Assembly: GCF_001742145.1 (NCBI RefSeq)
Contig: NZ_CP015749.1
Coordinates: 1,488,001 to 1,552,000 of the forward strand
Direction of reading: 5' to 3'
Origin: Pectobacterium parmentieri
Lineage (GTDB): Bacteria > Pseudomonadota > Gammaproteobacteria > Enterobacterales > Enterobacteriaceae
Length of the DNA stretch: 64,000 nucleotides
In this document: positions 32,132 to 42,567 of the stretch, piece after piece
Layout: each line of letters starts with the position of its first letter
Position numbering within the stretch: the stretch's first letter is position 1
Position numbers and translations under genes: made by a program
The notes under the pieces: generated by a model
Databases searched by the model: none
Told to the model about the DNA's origin: nothing
Seen by the model: the letters and a program-made list of their open reading frames with translations, nothing else

Positions 32132-34579
32132 TTATTTTTCAGCCGGTTTAATCAATTCCAGAATCGTGCCCAATTGCTCGCGCTGTTCAGCACTGACTTC
32201 GCGTGCAGCCGAATAGCCAGCGTTCTGGATAATCATCTCGTTCAGGCCAACCAGCCAGTCATAAATATAAAACGCCGTATTGTTGGTGGGCGTTAGCGAC
32301 AGCTTGGTTAGGCGCTGCGAAGCACCAAAGCTGACCGCTTGTTTTTCCGGCTTGGCGAAAATTTTATGGCCGCGATTAATGCGGCTGGCAGGGCGCAGGG
32401 ATTCATCAAGCTGCTGGAAGCCGAGCCAGGCAACAAAATCCCCGAGAATAGTTAGCACGCGCGAAACCTGACGGTCAGCTTTATTCTCGCGGTTGATGCC
32501 CAACGACTCACCATCGACCAGCATATCGACCAATGCCTCTTCAATTCGTAAACGGATACTGCCGGTAATCAATTCTTCAACCAGCATTTCGATCGTTGAT
32601 TTCGGCACGTTCAGCAGATCGAGGAGCGGGGCATTTTCCGGCAGACCGCGCAGGTAGTTAATCCAGTAGCGATAAACACCGTGTGCATAATCCGCCTCAT
32701 AGCCATGATCGACGGCAAGAACGGGCGGTGCAGGTTGGTCGAAAGCGATCGGTTCATCGGCAAAGAGATCGATTTCGATCCCGACACCAAACGGATCGCT
32801 ATTGGCTAAGGGGGCAGAGGGATCTTCAGCATCGGTGAGGAAATTGCCATAGCTTGCGCCTCGTTGTTGCAGATACAGGCGGCGCAGTTCATCACGCGAA
32901 GGTAGAAGACGTTCCAGCAGTTCGCCGTGTACACCGGTTCGGGTCTGGAGCGATTTCAGCAACGTTTCTGCGACGCGCTGCTTTTCCGCCGGATCGTCAA
33001 CATCGACGGGCAGATACCAGTTACCCAACAGGTTATCGCTGAGTTCACGTTGAAGTTCATTAAGCTGTTCACCGATGCGTCCGAGTTTCACTTCCCGGTG
33101 GACTTCAGCGCCCAGCCACGTTGCCATACGCGCCACGCCGCGCTTATCCATAGCCAGCATCGTTCCCCAGGCATCGCCAGGGTTACCCACATAGCGCTGA
33201 ACTGCTGCATCGTAGTTTTGCCCGTGAGTAATACGCCGATCGTGGCGAGTAACCGCCCAAATCAGCCCCGGTTTACGGTGGCTGCGAACCTGTGCGTTTT
33301 CACCCTGGATTTGTTTAACCCAGTGATCCAACGCCTTACCGACCACTTTCACATCACCACGGTCGCCAGCGGCGCTGCATACCATCAGTACGTTCATTTC
33401 CTGATTATCGGTATAGCGCTCTAGCAGATAGGCGCGTTTTGCACGCAATAGCGTGTGTGCCAGCGGATACGGCATGTTTTGGCGTTTTGCTGGTGGCACG
33501 ATTTCACCAAAACCGGGGAAATCCAGCACATCGACCTGCTCGAACAGCGCTTCTTTAGGAGGCAAATGCAACGGGATCAGCAACTCCGCCGTCAGCATCG
33601 TTAACTCAGCCAGCGAGAGCTCCGTTGTTTTCCCTGCACGACCATTCTGGACCGGGCGCACCAGCACACCGGGATCGTCGGCGCTGTGCAACCGTTCCAA
33701 CGCGGAACCGTCGATCAAGCTGTCCGCCGGGTTAAAATCATCATCCACCAACGTGCGTAATGGTGCTAACAGCTTACTCGTACCGGACAGGTGTTGCAGC
33801 GTGTGGCTGAAATGGCGATACGCAGCGGTCAGCGCATTCAATTCGCCCCACAATATCGAGAAAAGTTGGGCGCGGTCATCAACGGCGAGATAGGGTGCTA
33901 ATTCAATTGCAACAGGCCAGAAGTGTGCCTCTAACTGTTTCTGCCGTTTGATATCGTGACGTGCGAGATAATCCCAGAGTTCGACCACGTCATCGCGGTC
34001 CATCCCTTCGACAGGTTCTGGCTGACGGTGCATCAACAGCGTTTTAATGTGCTCGGCGACATGGCGTTCATCCAATTCTTCAAACGTTGTCTCTTGGTTG
34101 AGATCGTTCAAAAATGCGTTGGCCATGATCTTGCCGATATCCAGCTCGTTGAGAAGTTGCAACTGCACGGGAAACGATTTGTTCTTCACGCCAGACTGTC
34201 GGCTAAAGCGCGTGACAAGCGCTGCGACCCGGTCAGACGGGTTAATATGATCGATATAATCCAGCGGTTGCCCTTCAAATGAGGTTTCTAACTTGCCGTT
34301 TTCTCCCCCGGCCAGCGACGCGATAAGATAGCTTTTCCCCGCCTGAGACAGGCCAAAAAAGCCGATGGCAATCTCTTTCTGTGCCACATCGGACAGGTGC
34401 TGCGCTTTATTATGATTACGACGCAATTTGACGATCAGGCGGTCTGCCTCAATATCCAGACGCGGGGCGTTCTGACGCGTAGTTTCAACCCAGTCAATGG
34501 CCTGTTCAACACCGTGAGTGACGGCCTGGAGCTGGCCGTGAAGCCGAGTGGAAAGCTGTTTAGGCGTTAATCGTTTCAT
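32132..34579 (-). CDS. srfC: SrfC-family putative virulence factor (P-loop protein)
   Basis: 815 aa. Walker A GLSQAGKS (residues 76-83) in a GTPase-like context and a possible G3 motif DFPGFGE near residue 350 suggest a large dynamin-like or septin-like nucleotide-binding protein; this is inference. The family is named from Salmonella srfABC, reported as SsrB-activated. Function not established. Its start overlaps the srfB stop by four bases. Confidence 0.82.
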   Translation of the reverse strand: MKRLTPKQLSTRLHGQLQAVTHGVEQAIDWVETTRQNAPRLDIEADRLIVKLRRNHNKAQHLSDVAQKEIAIGFFGLSQAGKSYLIASLAGGENGKLETSFEGQPLDYIDHINPSDRVAALVTRFSRQSGVKNKSFPVQLQLLNELDIGKIMANAFLNDLNQETTFEELDERHVAEHIKTLLMHRQPEPVEGMDRDDVVELWDYLARHDIKRQKQLEAHFWPVAIELAPYLAVDDRAQLFSILWGELNALTAAYRHFSHTLQHLSGTSKLLAPLRTLVDDDFNPADSLIDGSALERLHSADDPGVLVRPVQNGRAGKTTELSLAELTMLTAELLIPLHLPPKEALFEQVDVLDFPGFGEIVPPAKRQNMPYPLAHTLLRAKRAYLLERYTDNQEMNVLMVCSAAGDRGDVKVVGKALDHWVKQIQGENAQVRSHRKPGLIWAVTRHDRRITHGQNYDAAVQRYVGNPGDAWGTMLAMDKRGVARMATWLGAEVHREVKLGRIGEQLNELQRELSDNLLGNWYLPVDVDDPAEKQRVAETLLKSLQTRTGVHGELLERLLPSRDELRRLYLQQRGASYGNFLTDAEDPSAPLANSDPFGVGIEIDLFADEPIAFDQPAPPVLAVDHGYEADYAHGVYRYWINYLRGLPENAPLLDLLNVPKSTIEMLVEELITGSIRLRIEEALVDMLVDGESLGINRENKADRQVSRVLTILGDFVAWLGFQQLDESLRPASRINRGHKIFAKPEKQAVSFGASQRLTKLSLTPTNNTAFYIYDWLVGLNEMIIQNAGYSAAREVSAEQREQLGTILELIKPAEK

Positions 34580-37563
34580 TTTTTAAATACACTCCCACTA
34601 TCGATCCAATAATGGGTCGCTCCTGAACCGTTAGCGGATAATGTGTTCAATTTGAGTCGTAAATGATGGGGCGGCACGCGAGTGCCATCTTCCAGTACCG
34701 CATCGGCAATCTCAAAGCGCTCAGGGCTGTCCTGATCGTCGCTTTTTGTCACAGCCAACCGGACGTACAGCTTACTGTCACCGACGACCTTACGGGCTAA
34801 ATCTTGATCGACAATTGATAGCATATAGAGCGAGGATGCAGGCCAGCGCTCGTTGTCTAACTGGCGGAAACCGAGGCAGAGTGAACCGCGCACCTGGAAG
34901 CTATGTTTTGGGTCAAGCACGAAATCCGGGGCATCCAGATCGATATCGCTGTAATACACGTTATCCAGTGTCAGTGCGTTATTGCTATCCATCATACCGA
35001 GGTAGCGCACCGTAGAGTATGGTTGAAAATCACCGACCTTAAAGTAAAAACCCGGTAGACGCAGATCGAGTGCAAGCAGGCACAGCATCGCGCCGACGGC
35101 GGCGGTGGATTTCGGGTTATCGATACGCCCGCGTTTGTTAAACGGATACCAATCATTGGTGTGATACCCATCCAGCGACAGCATTCGGTTAATCGGCAGC
35201 GGTTGCAGGTGGCGGAACAGCGCCTGAATCCCCGGGAAGCGCGAAGGGCGGCCAGTGAGCAGCAGCACATCGCACGAATACAGCGATACCACTTCAGACA
35301 TCAGGCGCAGATTCTGCGTGATATTCATTTTGTTAGACAGGAATTCGCCGTGCAGCTTGTTCAGTTTGAGGATGAGCGGCACCTGCAAAATATCAAATAC
35401 GCTATCGCTAACCGGCAACTCGCGCTGCACTTCCGTATTGATGTATTCCAGCACTTTGTCCGTCGGTGCCTGATCCAACAATTCGCCGAAGGTCGATTCG
35501 ATCTCGGCGCTGGTGTCCAGTGGATCAAAGCGCTCATAGGCTTCCAGAATCGCACGCCCGATCGGGATAAAGACTTGCAATGTCACCTGTTGGCGTAGCG
35601 TAAGCTGCGCGTCCATACGGCCTTCATTGCCGAACAGTTTCGCCATCAGTGCATCCGGATTGGCCAGCCCTGCGGTTTTTAGCGCAGCCTGCAGAGCAGG
35701 GAGGATATAAAGCTGAATCACATCCAGCAGGATATCGTCACCCGCAACCTTAAAGCCTTCGCGGAACAGCAGGCGTGGAATGATTTTGACGTTGTTGCCC
35801 ACACCGTCATCGAGCAGATATTGCGTAATGGCGAGGTCGGTGGTACCGCCGCCGATGTCGATTGAGGCAATGCGCAGCGTTTTTCCTACGGGTTCACCTT
35901 CGTCGAGTTCTTTATCTGGTCGCGCCATGCTGGCGAAGAAATCTTCTGCTCGACCGCCAAAATTCACCTGCGCTTCGTTATACAGGTAAACCATCTGTCC
36001 GCATGTCGCTTCGTCCCATTCGATTTGCACGTCAGGAACCGGAACCCGGCTCTGTTGTTTGTCGGCTGGCGTGGTGAAATCGTCATCCATCGGGTGCCAG
36101 TCCATCGCTTTCCAGACCAGCGCAATGGCTTCATGCATCCTACGGCGGAAAATTTCGCGTTCAGGCTTCGGCATCGCGGAAGGCAGCGTCAGAATGATAT
36201 TGCGCAATTGGCGCGGTGCGCTGCTGTGGATCATCTTCAACCGCTGGGCGGCGCTATTCATCTGCATGAGCGCCTGTGCCAGCAGTTCGGAGAGCATGAA
36301 GGTCATGATCGAGCTGCGGCTATAGTGCGGTGAAAATACCGGTAAACGCTCATCCAGCGGTTGGTTGTAGAGGGGTTGACCTTCATCATTCAGCATGATG
36401 GTCAGCGGCATGGCAGTCGCTAGCGGCTCGGTTTGTGAATGGGCATCGGTCTGGCTGAAGCGCCAGCCTGGTGCATAGCTTTCTTCGTCCCACAGGTAAC
36501 GACGCGGGCTGGAAATCCCGCTTGAGCCTTCTGTTCCCTGACGCAGCAGTGCCATGTGGCTGGCTTCACGCCCGACGCGAGTGATCGACGGCCAGATGAA
36601 AGCGTCATCACGACCGCTTTCCACGGAGAAGTTTTCCTTGCCGAACTTTGCCTGAGAAAATTCAACGCGACTCTCAAACAGTTCGTTATACAGATAATGT
36701 GGCTCACTCAGATCGCGCAGTTGCAGTTCATAGGTTTGCTTCAGGCCGTTGCTTTCGTCTGCATGATCCTCAACCAAAATGCCGCAGGTGTGTGAATTTC
36801 CGACATCCAAAATCAGGTCGACGTTGACCACCGGCTCCTGCAACGTGCTGGTGTTGATACGGATTTCCGGTATCTCAAGCTGGTTACCCAGCATATCTAG
36901 CACATTTAAATAATGTGCCTGATATTCGAATCCCCTTAACGCCACTTTCACATCATGGCTATCACGGTTTTCCTGCGCTTTTGCCTGTTGAGTAAAGACT
37001 TCACGCAGCCAGCCGTCAACCCAGGTTTCATCGAGGAATTCACCCAACTCATCGCTGTGATAAGCCAGCGCGAAATTTCCACCCGTTTTGATGTCATTGG
37101 CATTCGGTGCCAGCGACTCGTATTCATGACCTTCGGGATAGGTTTTGGTATCGAACGCCAGACAAATGCGGTGCGTGTTGCCGTCTTGATCGGGCGTATC
37201 CAACGTCAGGATCTGCATGCGAGCCCAGTTGTCCGGGCCCCCCATAAAAGTACGCGGCGGATTGAAGCGGAAGAAGGGCAGTGGCAACCAGACTTTCTCC
37301 AGCAGCTTCAGCGATTGCTCAAGTGAAATACTCAACTCAGGCTTCACCACTTCCGGTTGCATACCCGTTGCAGAAGGCAGCAGGAATTTGTCCGTGTTTT
37401 CATCGTAAAGCAGATGCAGTAAGGGGCCGTTGGCACTTTTGCGAACATAGCCGTTAGGCTGTTCAGCCAAAAACTGCGGCTTTAACGCAAAATCCAAAAA
37501 CTGAATCCCGCTGTCCTGAATCAACGTAATGCGTTGTTTATAATCGGTAATTGTCGCCAGCAT
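34576..37563 (-). CDS. srfB: SrfB-family protein with actin/Hsp70-like ATPase fold
   Basis: 995 aa. Two phosphate-binding motifs of the actin/Hsp70 fold can be seen: LILDVGNSHTCGILVED (about residue 250) and IASIDIGGGTTDLAITQY (about 570), and a later adenosine-type loop in LLTGRPSRFPGIQAL. This combination marks SrfB. The role is unknown; partner of SrfA and SrfC by operon position, with a two-base gap to srfA and a four-base overlap with srfC. Confidence 0.84.
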   Translation of the reverse strand: MLATITDYKQRITLIQDSGIQFLDFALKPQFLAEQPNGYVRKSANGPLLHLLYDENTDKFLLPSATGMQPEVVKPELSISLEQSLKLLEKVWLPLPFFRFNPPRTFMGGPDNWARMQILTLDTPDQDGNTHRICLAFDTKTYPEGHEYESLAPNANDIKTGGNFALAYHSDELGEFLDETWVDGWLREVFTQQAKAQENRDSHDVKVALRGFEYQAHYLNVLDMLGNQLEIPEIRINTSTLQEPVVNVDLILDVGNSHTCGILVEDHADESNGLKQTYELQLRDLSEPHYLYNELFESRVEFSQAKFGKENFSVESGRDDAFIWPSITRVGREASHMALLRQGTEGSSGISSPRRYLWDEESYAPGWRFSQTDAHSQTEPLATAMPLTIMLNDEGQPLYNQPLDERLPVFSPHYSRSSIMTFMLSELLAQALMQMNSAAQRLKMIHSSAPRQLRNIILTLPSAMPKPEREIFRRRMHEAIALVWKAMDWHPMDDDFTTPADKQQSRVPVPDVQIEWDEATCGQMVYLYNEAQVNFGGRAEDFFASMARPDKELDEGEPVGKTLRIASIDIGGGTTDLAITQYLLDDGVGNNVKIIPRLLFREGFKVAGDDILLDVIQLYILPALQAALKTAGLANPDALMAKLFGNEGRMDAQLTLRQQVTLQVFIPIGRAILEAYERFDPLDTSAEIESTFGELLDQAPTDKVLEYINTEVQRELPVSDSVFDILQVPLILKLNKLHGEFLSNKMNITQNLRLMSEVVSLYSCDVLLLTGRPSRFPGIQALFRHLQPLPINRMLSLDGYHTNDWYPFNKRGRIDNPKSTAAVGAMLCLLALDLRLPGFYFKVGDFQPYSTVRYLGMMDSNNALTLDNVYYSDIDLDAPDFVLDPKHSFQVRGSLCLGFRQLDNERWPASSLYMLSIVDQDLARKVVGDSKLYVRLAVTKSDDQDSPERFEIADAVLEDGTRVPPHHLRLKLNTLSANGSGATHYWIDSGSVFKK

Positions 37564-37565
37564 GA

Positions 37566-38951
37566 TTATTTACTCTCGCGCTTTATCGTCATCGGGAAAA
37601 CGGTGTCTGCGTCATAACGACCAATACACTCCGCAGCAGTGCCAGATCCACCTTGTTTACAGACCAGTTCCGGCATTTGGAAACGAGAATTATCGGAACA
37701 GCGTGCACCAGAACGACTATTGATGATCAGATTGCCAGAACCCATTAATCCTGCCTCAACATTGGCGCGACACGTGACACCGTCACCATGAGTAATACGC
37801 GCAGTCCCTTTGCCATTTTGGATTTGGTAGCGCAGGCTAGGTGGTCTGCCGGTAATCGGTGCTTTCCCATCAACAATGACGCGCCAGTTACCGTTCAGGA
37901 ATTTAATGGAGCCGATTTTCACCGCATCTGCAGGCATCACTAAGTCATCCTTGCCCGCAGGAAGTGCTGGTACTTGTTCGATAACGGGTTCAACCGGTGG
38001 CGCAACAGGTTCTTTGGGTTCAACAACCGCAGGAGCTTCTGGCTTGACTTCTTCTACGATAGGCGGTGCTGAAACAGGAGGCTCAACGGCTTTTACGATC
38101 TCTTTTTCTGCTACAGGTGGAGCAGGTGGCGGGGTGGGTTCAGCCGGGGTGGAAGAAGGCAAGGCACGTTTTTCCTGCTTGACCGCTACAGTCTGTTCGG
38201 ATGTCGGTTTATCGTCTTGTTCTGACACGCAGCCACGTATTTGCAATGCCAGAATAGCTAACAGTACGGCAGCAGGTAATAGCCACCATAGGCGGAAGAA
38301 TGGCGGACGAGCAGGCAATGCTGTCACTGCGGTAGGCTCTGGCGTTGGCTCGACAGGTTCGGGCTGAGCGATAGGCTGTAGTTCTGGCTCGGGTACCGGT
38401 TCGACCACTGCAAGCGTTGGGACGCTTGCAACGGGAGTCGGTGCGACCACAAGTGGTTCGATTTCCTTGATGACCGGCCGCAGACAGTCCAGCGCATCAA
38501 GACGGGATTTCTTATCGAGATTGACGAAGCCCCAGAACGTTAAGACGGGCTTGCCATCAACCAGATAGACGTGGTTTGCTCCGGGGAACTGTAGCGCTTT
38601 TGCCAGCAGAACACCGAAAAGCTTCTGCCCGGCTTTTTCTGCATGTTGCGCACGCTGGCTGATGTCAGCAACCGCAGTTTGATAGGTTTCCAGTAACGAC
38701 AGCGCCTTTTCTCGTTCTTCTTCACTGGCAGCAATCCAGGAGGTGACTTTACCGTCAATTGACGCATACCAGTCAATGCGGTCGCCATGCTCGTTGGGTT
38801 GGGGGATCGCCAGACAATCGGCAATCTGCTGTTGTTTTCTGAGACGTAACGTTTCCCGCAATTGAAGTGCCGATGCATAAACTGGCTGCCCGTTCTCACC
38901 CAGCGCCAGAAAATCATCCAAACTTCCACTACGTAAAAATAATTTTGCCAC
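37566..38951 (-). CDS. srfA: SrfA-family membrane-anchored protein
   Basis: 461 aa. N-terminal cytoplasmic part of about 225 residues, a Pro/Glu-rich stretch, a single membrane segment LWWLLPAAVLLAILALQI, then a long Pro/Glu/Val-rich spacer (about 255-335) and a C-terminal globular domain with Cys residues (VTCRANV, ARCSDN, LVCKQGG, AECIGRYD) suited to the periplasm. First gene of the srfABC unit. No enzymatic motif seen. Confidence 0.8.
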   Translation of the reverse strand: MAKLFLRSGSLDDFLALGENGQPVYASALQLRETLRLRKQQQIADCLAIPQPNEHGDRIDWYASIDGKVTSWIAASEEEREKALSLLETYQTAVADISQRAQHAEKAGQKLFGVLLAKALQFPGANHVYLVDGKPVLTFWGFVNLDKKSRLDALDCLRPVIKEIEPLVVAPTPVASVPTLAVVEPVPEPELQPIAQPEPVEPTPEPTAVTALPARPPFFRLWWLLPAAVLLAILALQIRGCVSEQDDKPTSEQTVAVKQEKRALPSSTPAEPTPPPAPPVAEKEIVKAVEPPVSAPPIVEEVKPEAPAVVEPKEPVAPPVEPVIEQVPALPAGKDDLVMPADAVKIGSIKFLNGNWRVIVDGKAPITGRPPSLRYQIQNGKGTARITHGDGVTCRANVEAGLMGSGNLIINSRSGARCSDNSRFQMPELVCKQGGSGTAAECIGRYDADTVFPMTIKRESK

Positions 38952-39241
38952 GCAAAAGAGACCTTTTGTAATGATGCCTAAAGCAGAAAATAGAATGTAA
39001 TCTGCGACAGGGTATACTGTAGTGCGAATGATGGCGAATCAAACGCTTAAAGAAGTGATAAAACTAACAAATATTTGAGCAATAGGAAAAGTAGGAAACG
39101 CGAGGAGTACGCATGTGTAACAGATAACGTCCGGGCAATACGCTGAAAATACTGAAAAAAATGCTATGCCCACATTCAGTCGCGATTTTGCAGAAATGAG
39201 GGCCGCTACAGGATGTCAACGTCCCTCAAGAACATGGGTTG

Positions 39242-39931
39242 TTACAGTTGGACGTTGCCCGTGATCAGGTAAGCGGATGATGTACTTTGAGACATCGGTG
39301 GCAACGTATCGCTGAGGACGTTACCCTTAACATCAGTAAATTCAATGGGAATGTCGTTCATTCCGACGTGTTCAACAATAAAGTGGTTATAATCGGTTTT
39401 CTGTGCGGCAATCCATTGGTTGTTTCGCATATATTTCATCTCAATAACCGGATATTTTACATTTCTGAATTGCACTGCAGCCCAGTAAGGATTCGAACCT
39501 TCTTTTATTCGATAAATAACGTTGCCATTTACTGGTGCCTCGATCAGCGTCCAGTCGATATTAATTTTCCCATCCCGCAGATCGCCTATTTTCTCGAAAG
39601 CGTTAAACGATAAGTCTAATGCGCAATCTCCACCTTCAGGGTAAAGATCCGTGACATAAACCACCGTGCTACCTTTTGGGCCATTCACTTTCAGGTAAGC
39701 CCCAGCTAGTGATGCTTTAACGCCGCGATAATCCAACTGGCTCCGGTTTAATGCGGTGATCTCCATGTTCTGTGGAATAGGGTCTAGCAGGAGGGCTCCC
39801 CCTTGATATCCAGAGCCGGTTGCGGTTGCGTAGCCGTAACAGATATCGTCCAATTCCCACTGGGCGTGGGCGGTATTAATCAGAGGAATAGAGCATAATA
39901 CAGATAAAGCTAAGGAGGTTATTTTATTCAT
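39242..39931 (-). CDS. exlX: Secreted bacterial expansin
   Basis: 229 aa. Signal peptide ending NTAHA, mature start QWELDD. Two expansin domains: D1 contains YVTDLYPEG, whose Asp matches the residue essential in Bacillus EXLX1; D2 contains the aromatic cellulose-binding surface in NPYWAAVQF and KTDYNHF. Loosens plant cell walls without hydrolysis and is a known colonisation or virulence aid in soft-rot bacteria. It has its own AT-rich upstream region (39932-40265). Confidence 0.92.
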   Translation of the reverse strand: MNKITSLALSVLCSIPLINTAHAQWELDDICYGYATATGSGYQGGALLLDPIPQNMEITALNRSQLDYRGVKASLAGAYLKVNGPKGSTVVYVTDLYPEGGDCALDLSFNAFEKIGDLRDGKINIDWTLIEAPVNGNVIYRIKEGSNPYWAAVQFRNVKYPVIEMKYMRNNQWIAAQKTDYNHFIVEHVGMNDIPIEFTDVKGNVLSDTLPPMSQSTSSAYLITGNVQL

Positions 39932-40265
39932 GTTTCACATCCAATATGATTCAAGATTAATAACATGGTTAAGTTGTAAAAATAAAACACCAAAGCGGAC
40001 ATCCATTTTTAAAACCATCGTCTTGGCTTATAGATAATCGGATATTTTTTCAAATAAGTAAATCGTTTTTATCTTAAAAAAACAGATCAGTAAATATATC
40101 AGCTAATTTATTTTATGCGGTGAAATTATTATGTGAATGAAATAATCGATTTGAGTTTCTTATAAATACGTTCTGTGGTTTAAAAAGTATGACGACAGCA
40201 TAATTTCGCGCCAATATCTCACTCATCCCCCGACCGCAATGCATGGCAGATCGGGGAAGTGATTA
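39932..40265. promoter_or_regulatory. AT-rich region upstream of the expansin gene
   Basis: About 330 bases without a gene. It contains the expansin promoter on the minus strand. A six-base stem CCCCGA (40228-40233) / TCGGGG (40251-40256) lies just past the oxidoreductase stop and could act as a weak terminator for 40266-41282. Confidence 0.4.
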
Positions 40266-41282
40266 TCAAAAGTTTGTCAGCACAATTTTGCCCTGAATAC
40301 TGCCCATTGCAGCACGCTGATGGGCTGCAGATGCCAGTGCTAATGGATAGGTGCTATCGATGACGACCTGGATAATTCTTTTTTCCAGGAGATGTCCAGC
40401 TTCAGACAGTTGTGCACCACTTGAACGTACTTGCGTTGATGATACGGTAATATCTTTTTTAGCAGCCTCATTCCTTCCGGAAAAACCCAAAGGATTAACC
40501 AGAAATAATGCACCGCCTGGCCTTATACAGCGCAGAAATCGCTCCATATTTGCACCGCCAACTGCATCAAGAACGAGATCAACATTTTTTACCACCTTTT
40601 CGGCTGCTGTTTTAGTGTAGTCGATAAACTCATCTGCCCCCAGGTCGCGTAAAAGCGCCTCATTGCGGGAAGACGCCACTGCAATGACCCTTGCACCTTT
40701 CCACCTGGCAACCTGAACCGCAAGGTGTCCAACGCCTCCGCTGGCACCATTGACTAACACGGTTCGGCCTTCTAATGGAATGGCTTGATGAGGGAAAGGC
40801 TGGAAAGGATTCGGTGCGTCATGCCCCACTTCGACAAGAAACTGCCAGGCCGTGAGTAGTGACATTGGTGCCCCAGCAGCCTGAACATGTCCAATTCCCC
40901 TGGGTTTTAGCGCCAGCTCTGATGAAGGAATGCTTACATATTCCGCATAGGCACCACTGCCCTCCATCACTCTCTCCGGAAAACGCACCATCGAATAGAC
41001 CTCATCCCCGGTTCTGAACCCGGTAACATTTTTACCGACCGCTGCGACGACGCCTGATACATCAGTCCCCAAAATGAGCGGAAAAGAAGAATCTGGCCGC
41101 CATTCAGGCGGAAGTGCTCGATAACCGTCACGCAGATACCAGTCTGGTGGGTTAAGGCTGGCCGCCTGCATATGAACAAGGACCTCGTCGCTCCCCATAA
41201 GTGGCCGGGGTATGTCTCCATAAAGCAGGTTATCTGGCCCGCCAAACGTGTGTAGCTGTACTGCTTTCATCATCTCAGTCAT
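40266..41282 (-). CDS. Zinc-independent alcohol dehydrogenase / quinone oxidoreductase (MDR family)
   Basis: 338 aa. GroES-like N-terminal domain with LILGTDVSGVVAAVG and the NADPH-binding motif VLVNGASGGVGHLAVQVA near residue 175. No structural-zinc Cys cluster, as in the quinone reductase branch. Probably reduces quinones or reactive carbonyls. Divergent from the LysR gene at 41347 with a 64-base gap, so likely its target. Confidence 0.85.
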   Translation of the reverse strand: MTEMMKAVQLHTFGGPDNLLYGDIPRPLMGSDEVLVHMQAASLNPPDWYLRDGYRALPPEWRPDSSFPLILGTDVSGVVAAVGKNVTGFRTGDEVYSMVRFPERVMEGSGAYAEYVSIPSSELALKPRGIGHVQAAGAPMSLLTAWQFLVEVGHDAPNPFQPFPHQAIPLEGRTVLVNGASGGVGHLAVQVARWKGARVIAVASSRNEALLRDLGADEFIDYTKTAAEKVVKNVDLVLDAVGGANMERFLRCIRPGGALFLVNPLGFSGRNEAAKKDITVSSTQVRSSGAQLSEAGHLLEKRIIQVVIDSTYPLALASAAHQRAAMGSIQGKIVLTNF

Positions 41283-41346
41283 GACAATCTCACGCTAAAA
41301 GCAACTCAGGCGAAAGAGTATATGGCCAATATTCAAGGTTGATAAT

Positions 41347-42276
41347 ATGGCTGAATTTCGCTTTAATTATGCCATGAAGGAACAAATAGGTTTTGACAGA
41401 CTCACCGGTCTCATTGCATTCGCGCGTGCAGGCGCTCTGGGTAGCTATACTGCCGCTGCTCGCTCGCTTTCAGTTTCACCTTCAGCAATCAGTAAAAGTA
41501 TTCAGCGACTGGAGAAGCGTCTCGGCGTTACCTTATTCACCCGAACGACACGTTCGCTCGTTTTGACTGCCGAAGGCCGGGAACTGCACGAGCGGGCTTT
41601 ACGGTTGTTACGGGATGCAGAGGAGTTCGAACAGATAGCAAAACGTACACATGCGGAGCCCACGGGTACGTTACGCATTGCAGCCTCGTTACCGACAGGT
41701 GTCCATATGATTGCCCCGGTTCTTCCGCAATTTTGTGCGCTTCATCCAAAAGTGACAATTGACTTGCGGTTGAGCGATCGCGTGGTAAGCATCGTTGATG
41801 AAAATATTGATATTGCCATTCGGATCGGTGATCTCGCGGATTCAAATCTCCTGTCGCGTCGCCTCCCGCCATATCAGATAGGTTGTTATGCCTCGCCTGA
41901 ATATTTAGCCAGTTGCGCTCCTTTGGAACATCCCAATGACTTAATAGGGCATAAAACGGTTAATCTGCGTTACCAAAATACGGGGCAACTTTTTCGCTGG
42001 CCGTTCCGCTTCGGAGAGCGGGAGATTGAGATTGTGCCTTCGTCAGCGGTCACTGTTGATGCAAGCGAGGCCGTCATCGCCGCAATTGCTGCCGGGGCCG
42101 GAATAGGCATGGCCTCAAATTTTATGGCGATTTCCCTGGTAAGGGATAAAAAGTTAGTTCCCGTACTCTCAGATTTTGCGGTGGAGCGACGTAATATTTC
42201 GGCTGTCTGGCATGAAAGCCGTCGTTCCAATCCTGCGGTACGTGCATTTCTGGATCATATGCTTACACATTTTTAA
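41347..42276 (+). CDS. LysR-family transcriptional regulator
   Basis: 309 aa. N-terminal winged helix-turn-helix [30 protein letters not shown] (in pieces), then a periplasmic-binding-type effector domain. An in-frame ATG at 41374 would shorten it by nine residues, but AAGG precedes the first ATG. Divergent arrangement suggests control of the reductase gene at 40266-41282. Confidence 0.85.
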   Translation: MAEFRFNYAMKEQIGFDRLTGLIAFARAGALGSYTAAARSLSVSPSAISKSIQRLEKRLGVTLFTRTTRSLVLTAEGRELHERALRLLRDAEEFEQIAKRTHAEPTGTLRIAASLPTGVHMIAPVLPQFCALHPKVTIDLRLSDRVVSIVDENIDIAIRIGDLADSNLLSRRLPPYQIGCYASPEYLASCAPLEHPNDLIGHKTVNLRYQNTGQLFRWPFRFGEREIEIVPSSAVTVDASEAVIAAIAAGAGIGMASNFMAISLVRDKKLVPVLSDFAVERRNISAVWHESRRSNPAVRAFLDHMLTHF

Positions 42277-42567
42277 ATTACCGGTCTCCGGCGATAACAA
42301 ACACTGCAATGTGAATTGTATCTGTGTCTGGCACATAGTAGGAGGTCAAGTAAGATAGCGTTGAAATTTAAAATCATTGCTATCCGGCCTTTATCCAGAG
42401 TATGGCTTGCCGCGTGGCATTCGGGTTTTCTTATTATTTAATAATAATCAAAATATAATTAGATAGTTATCTATTAGTATTAGGTATTGATTTTAGTTTT
42501 CTATAAATGTCATGCTTATTCTGGCTATCTATTTTAGCCTTATTTAAAACCAACATGGAGAGTTGAC

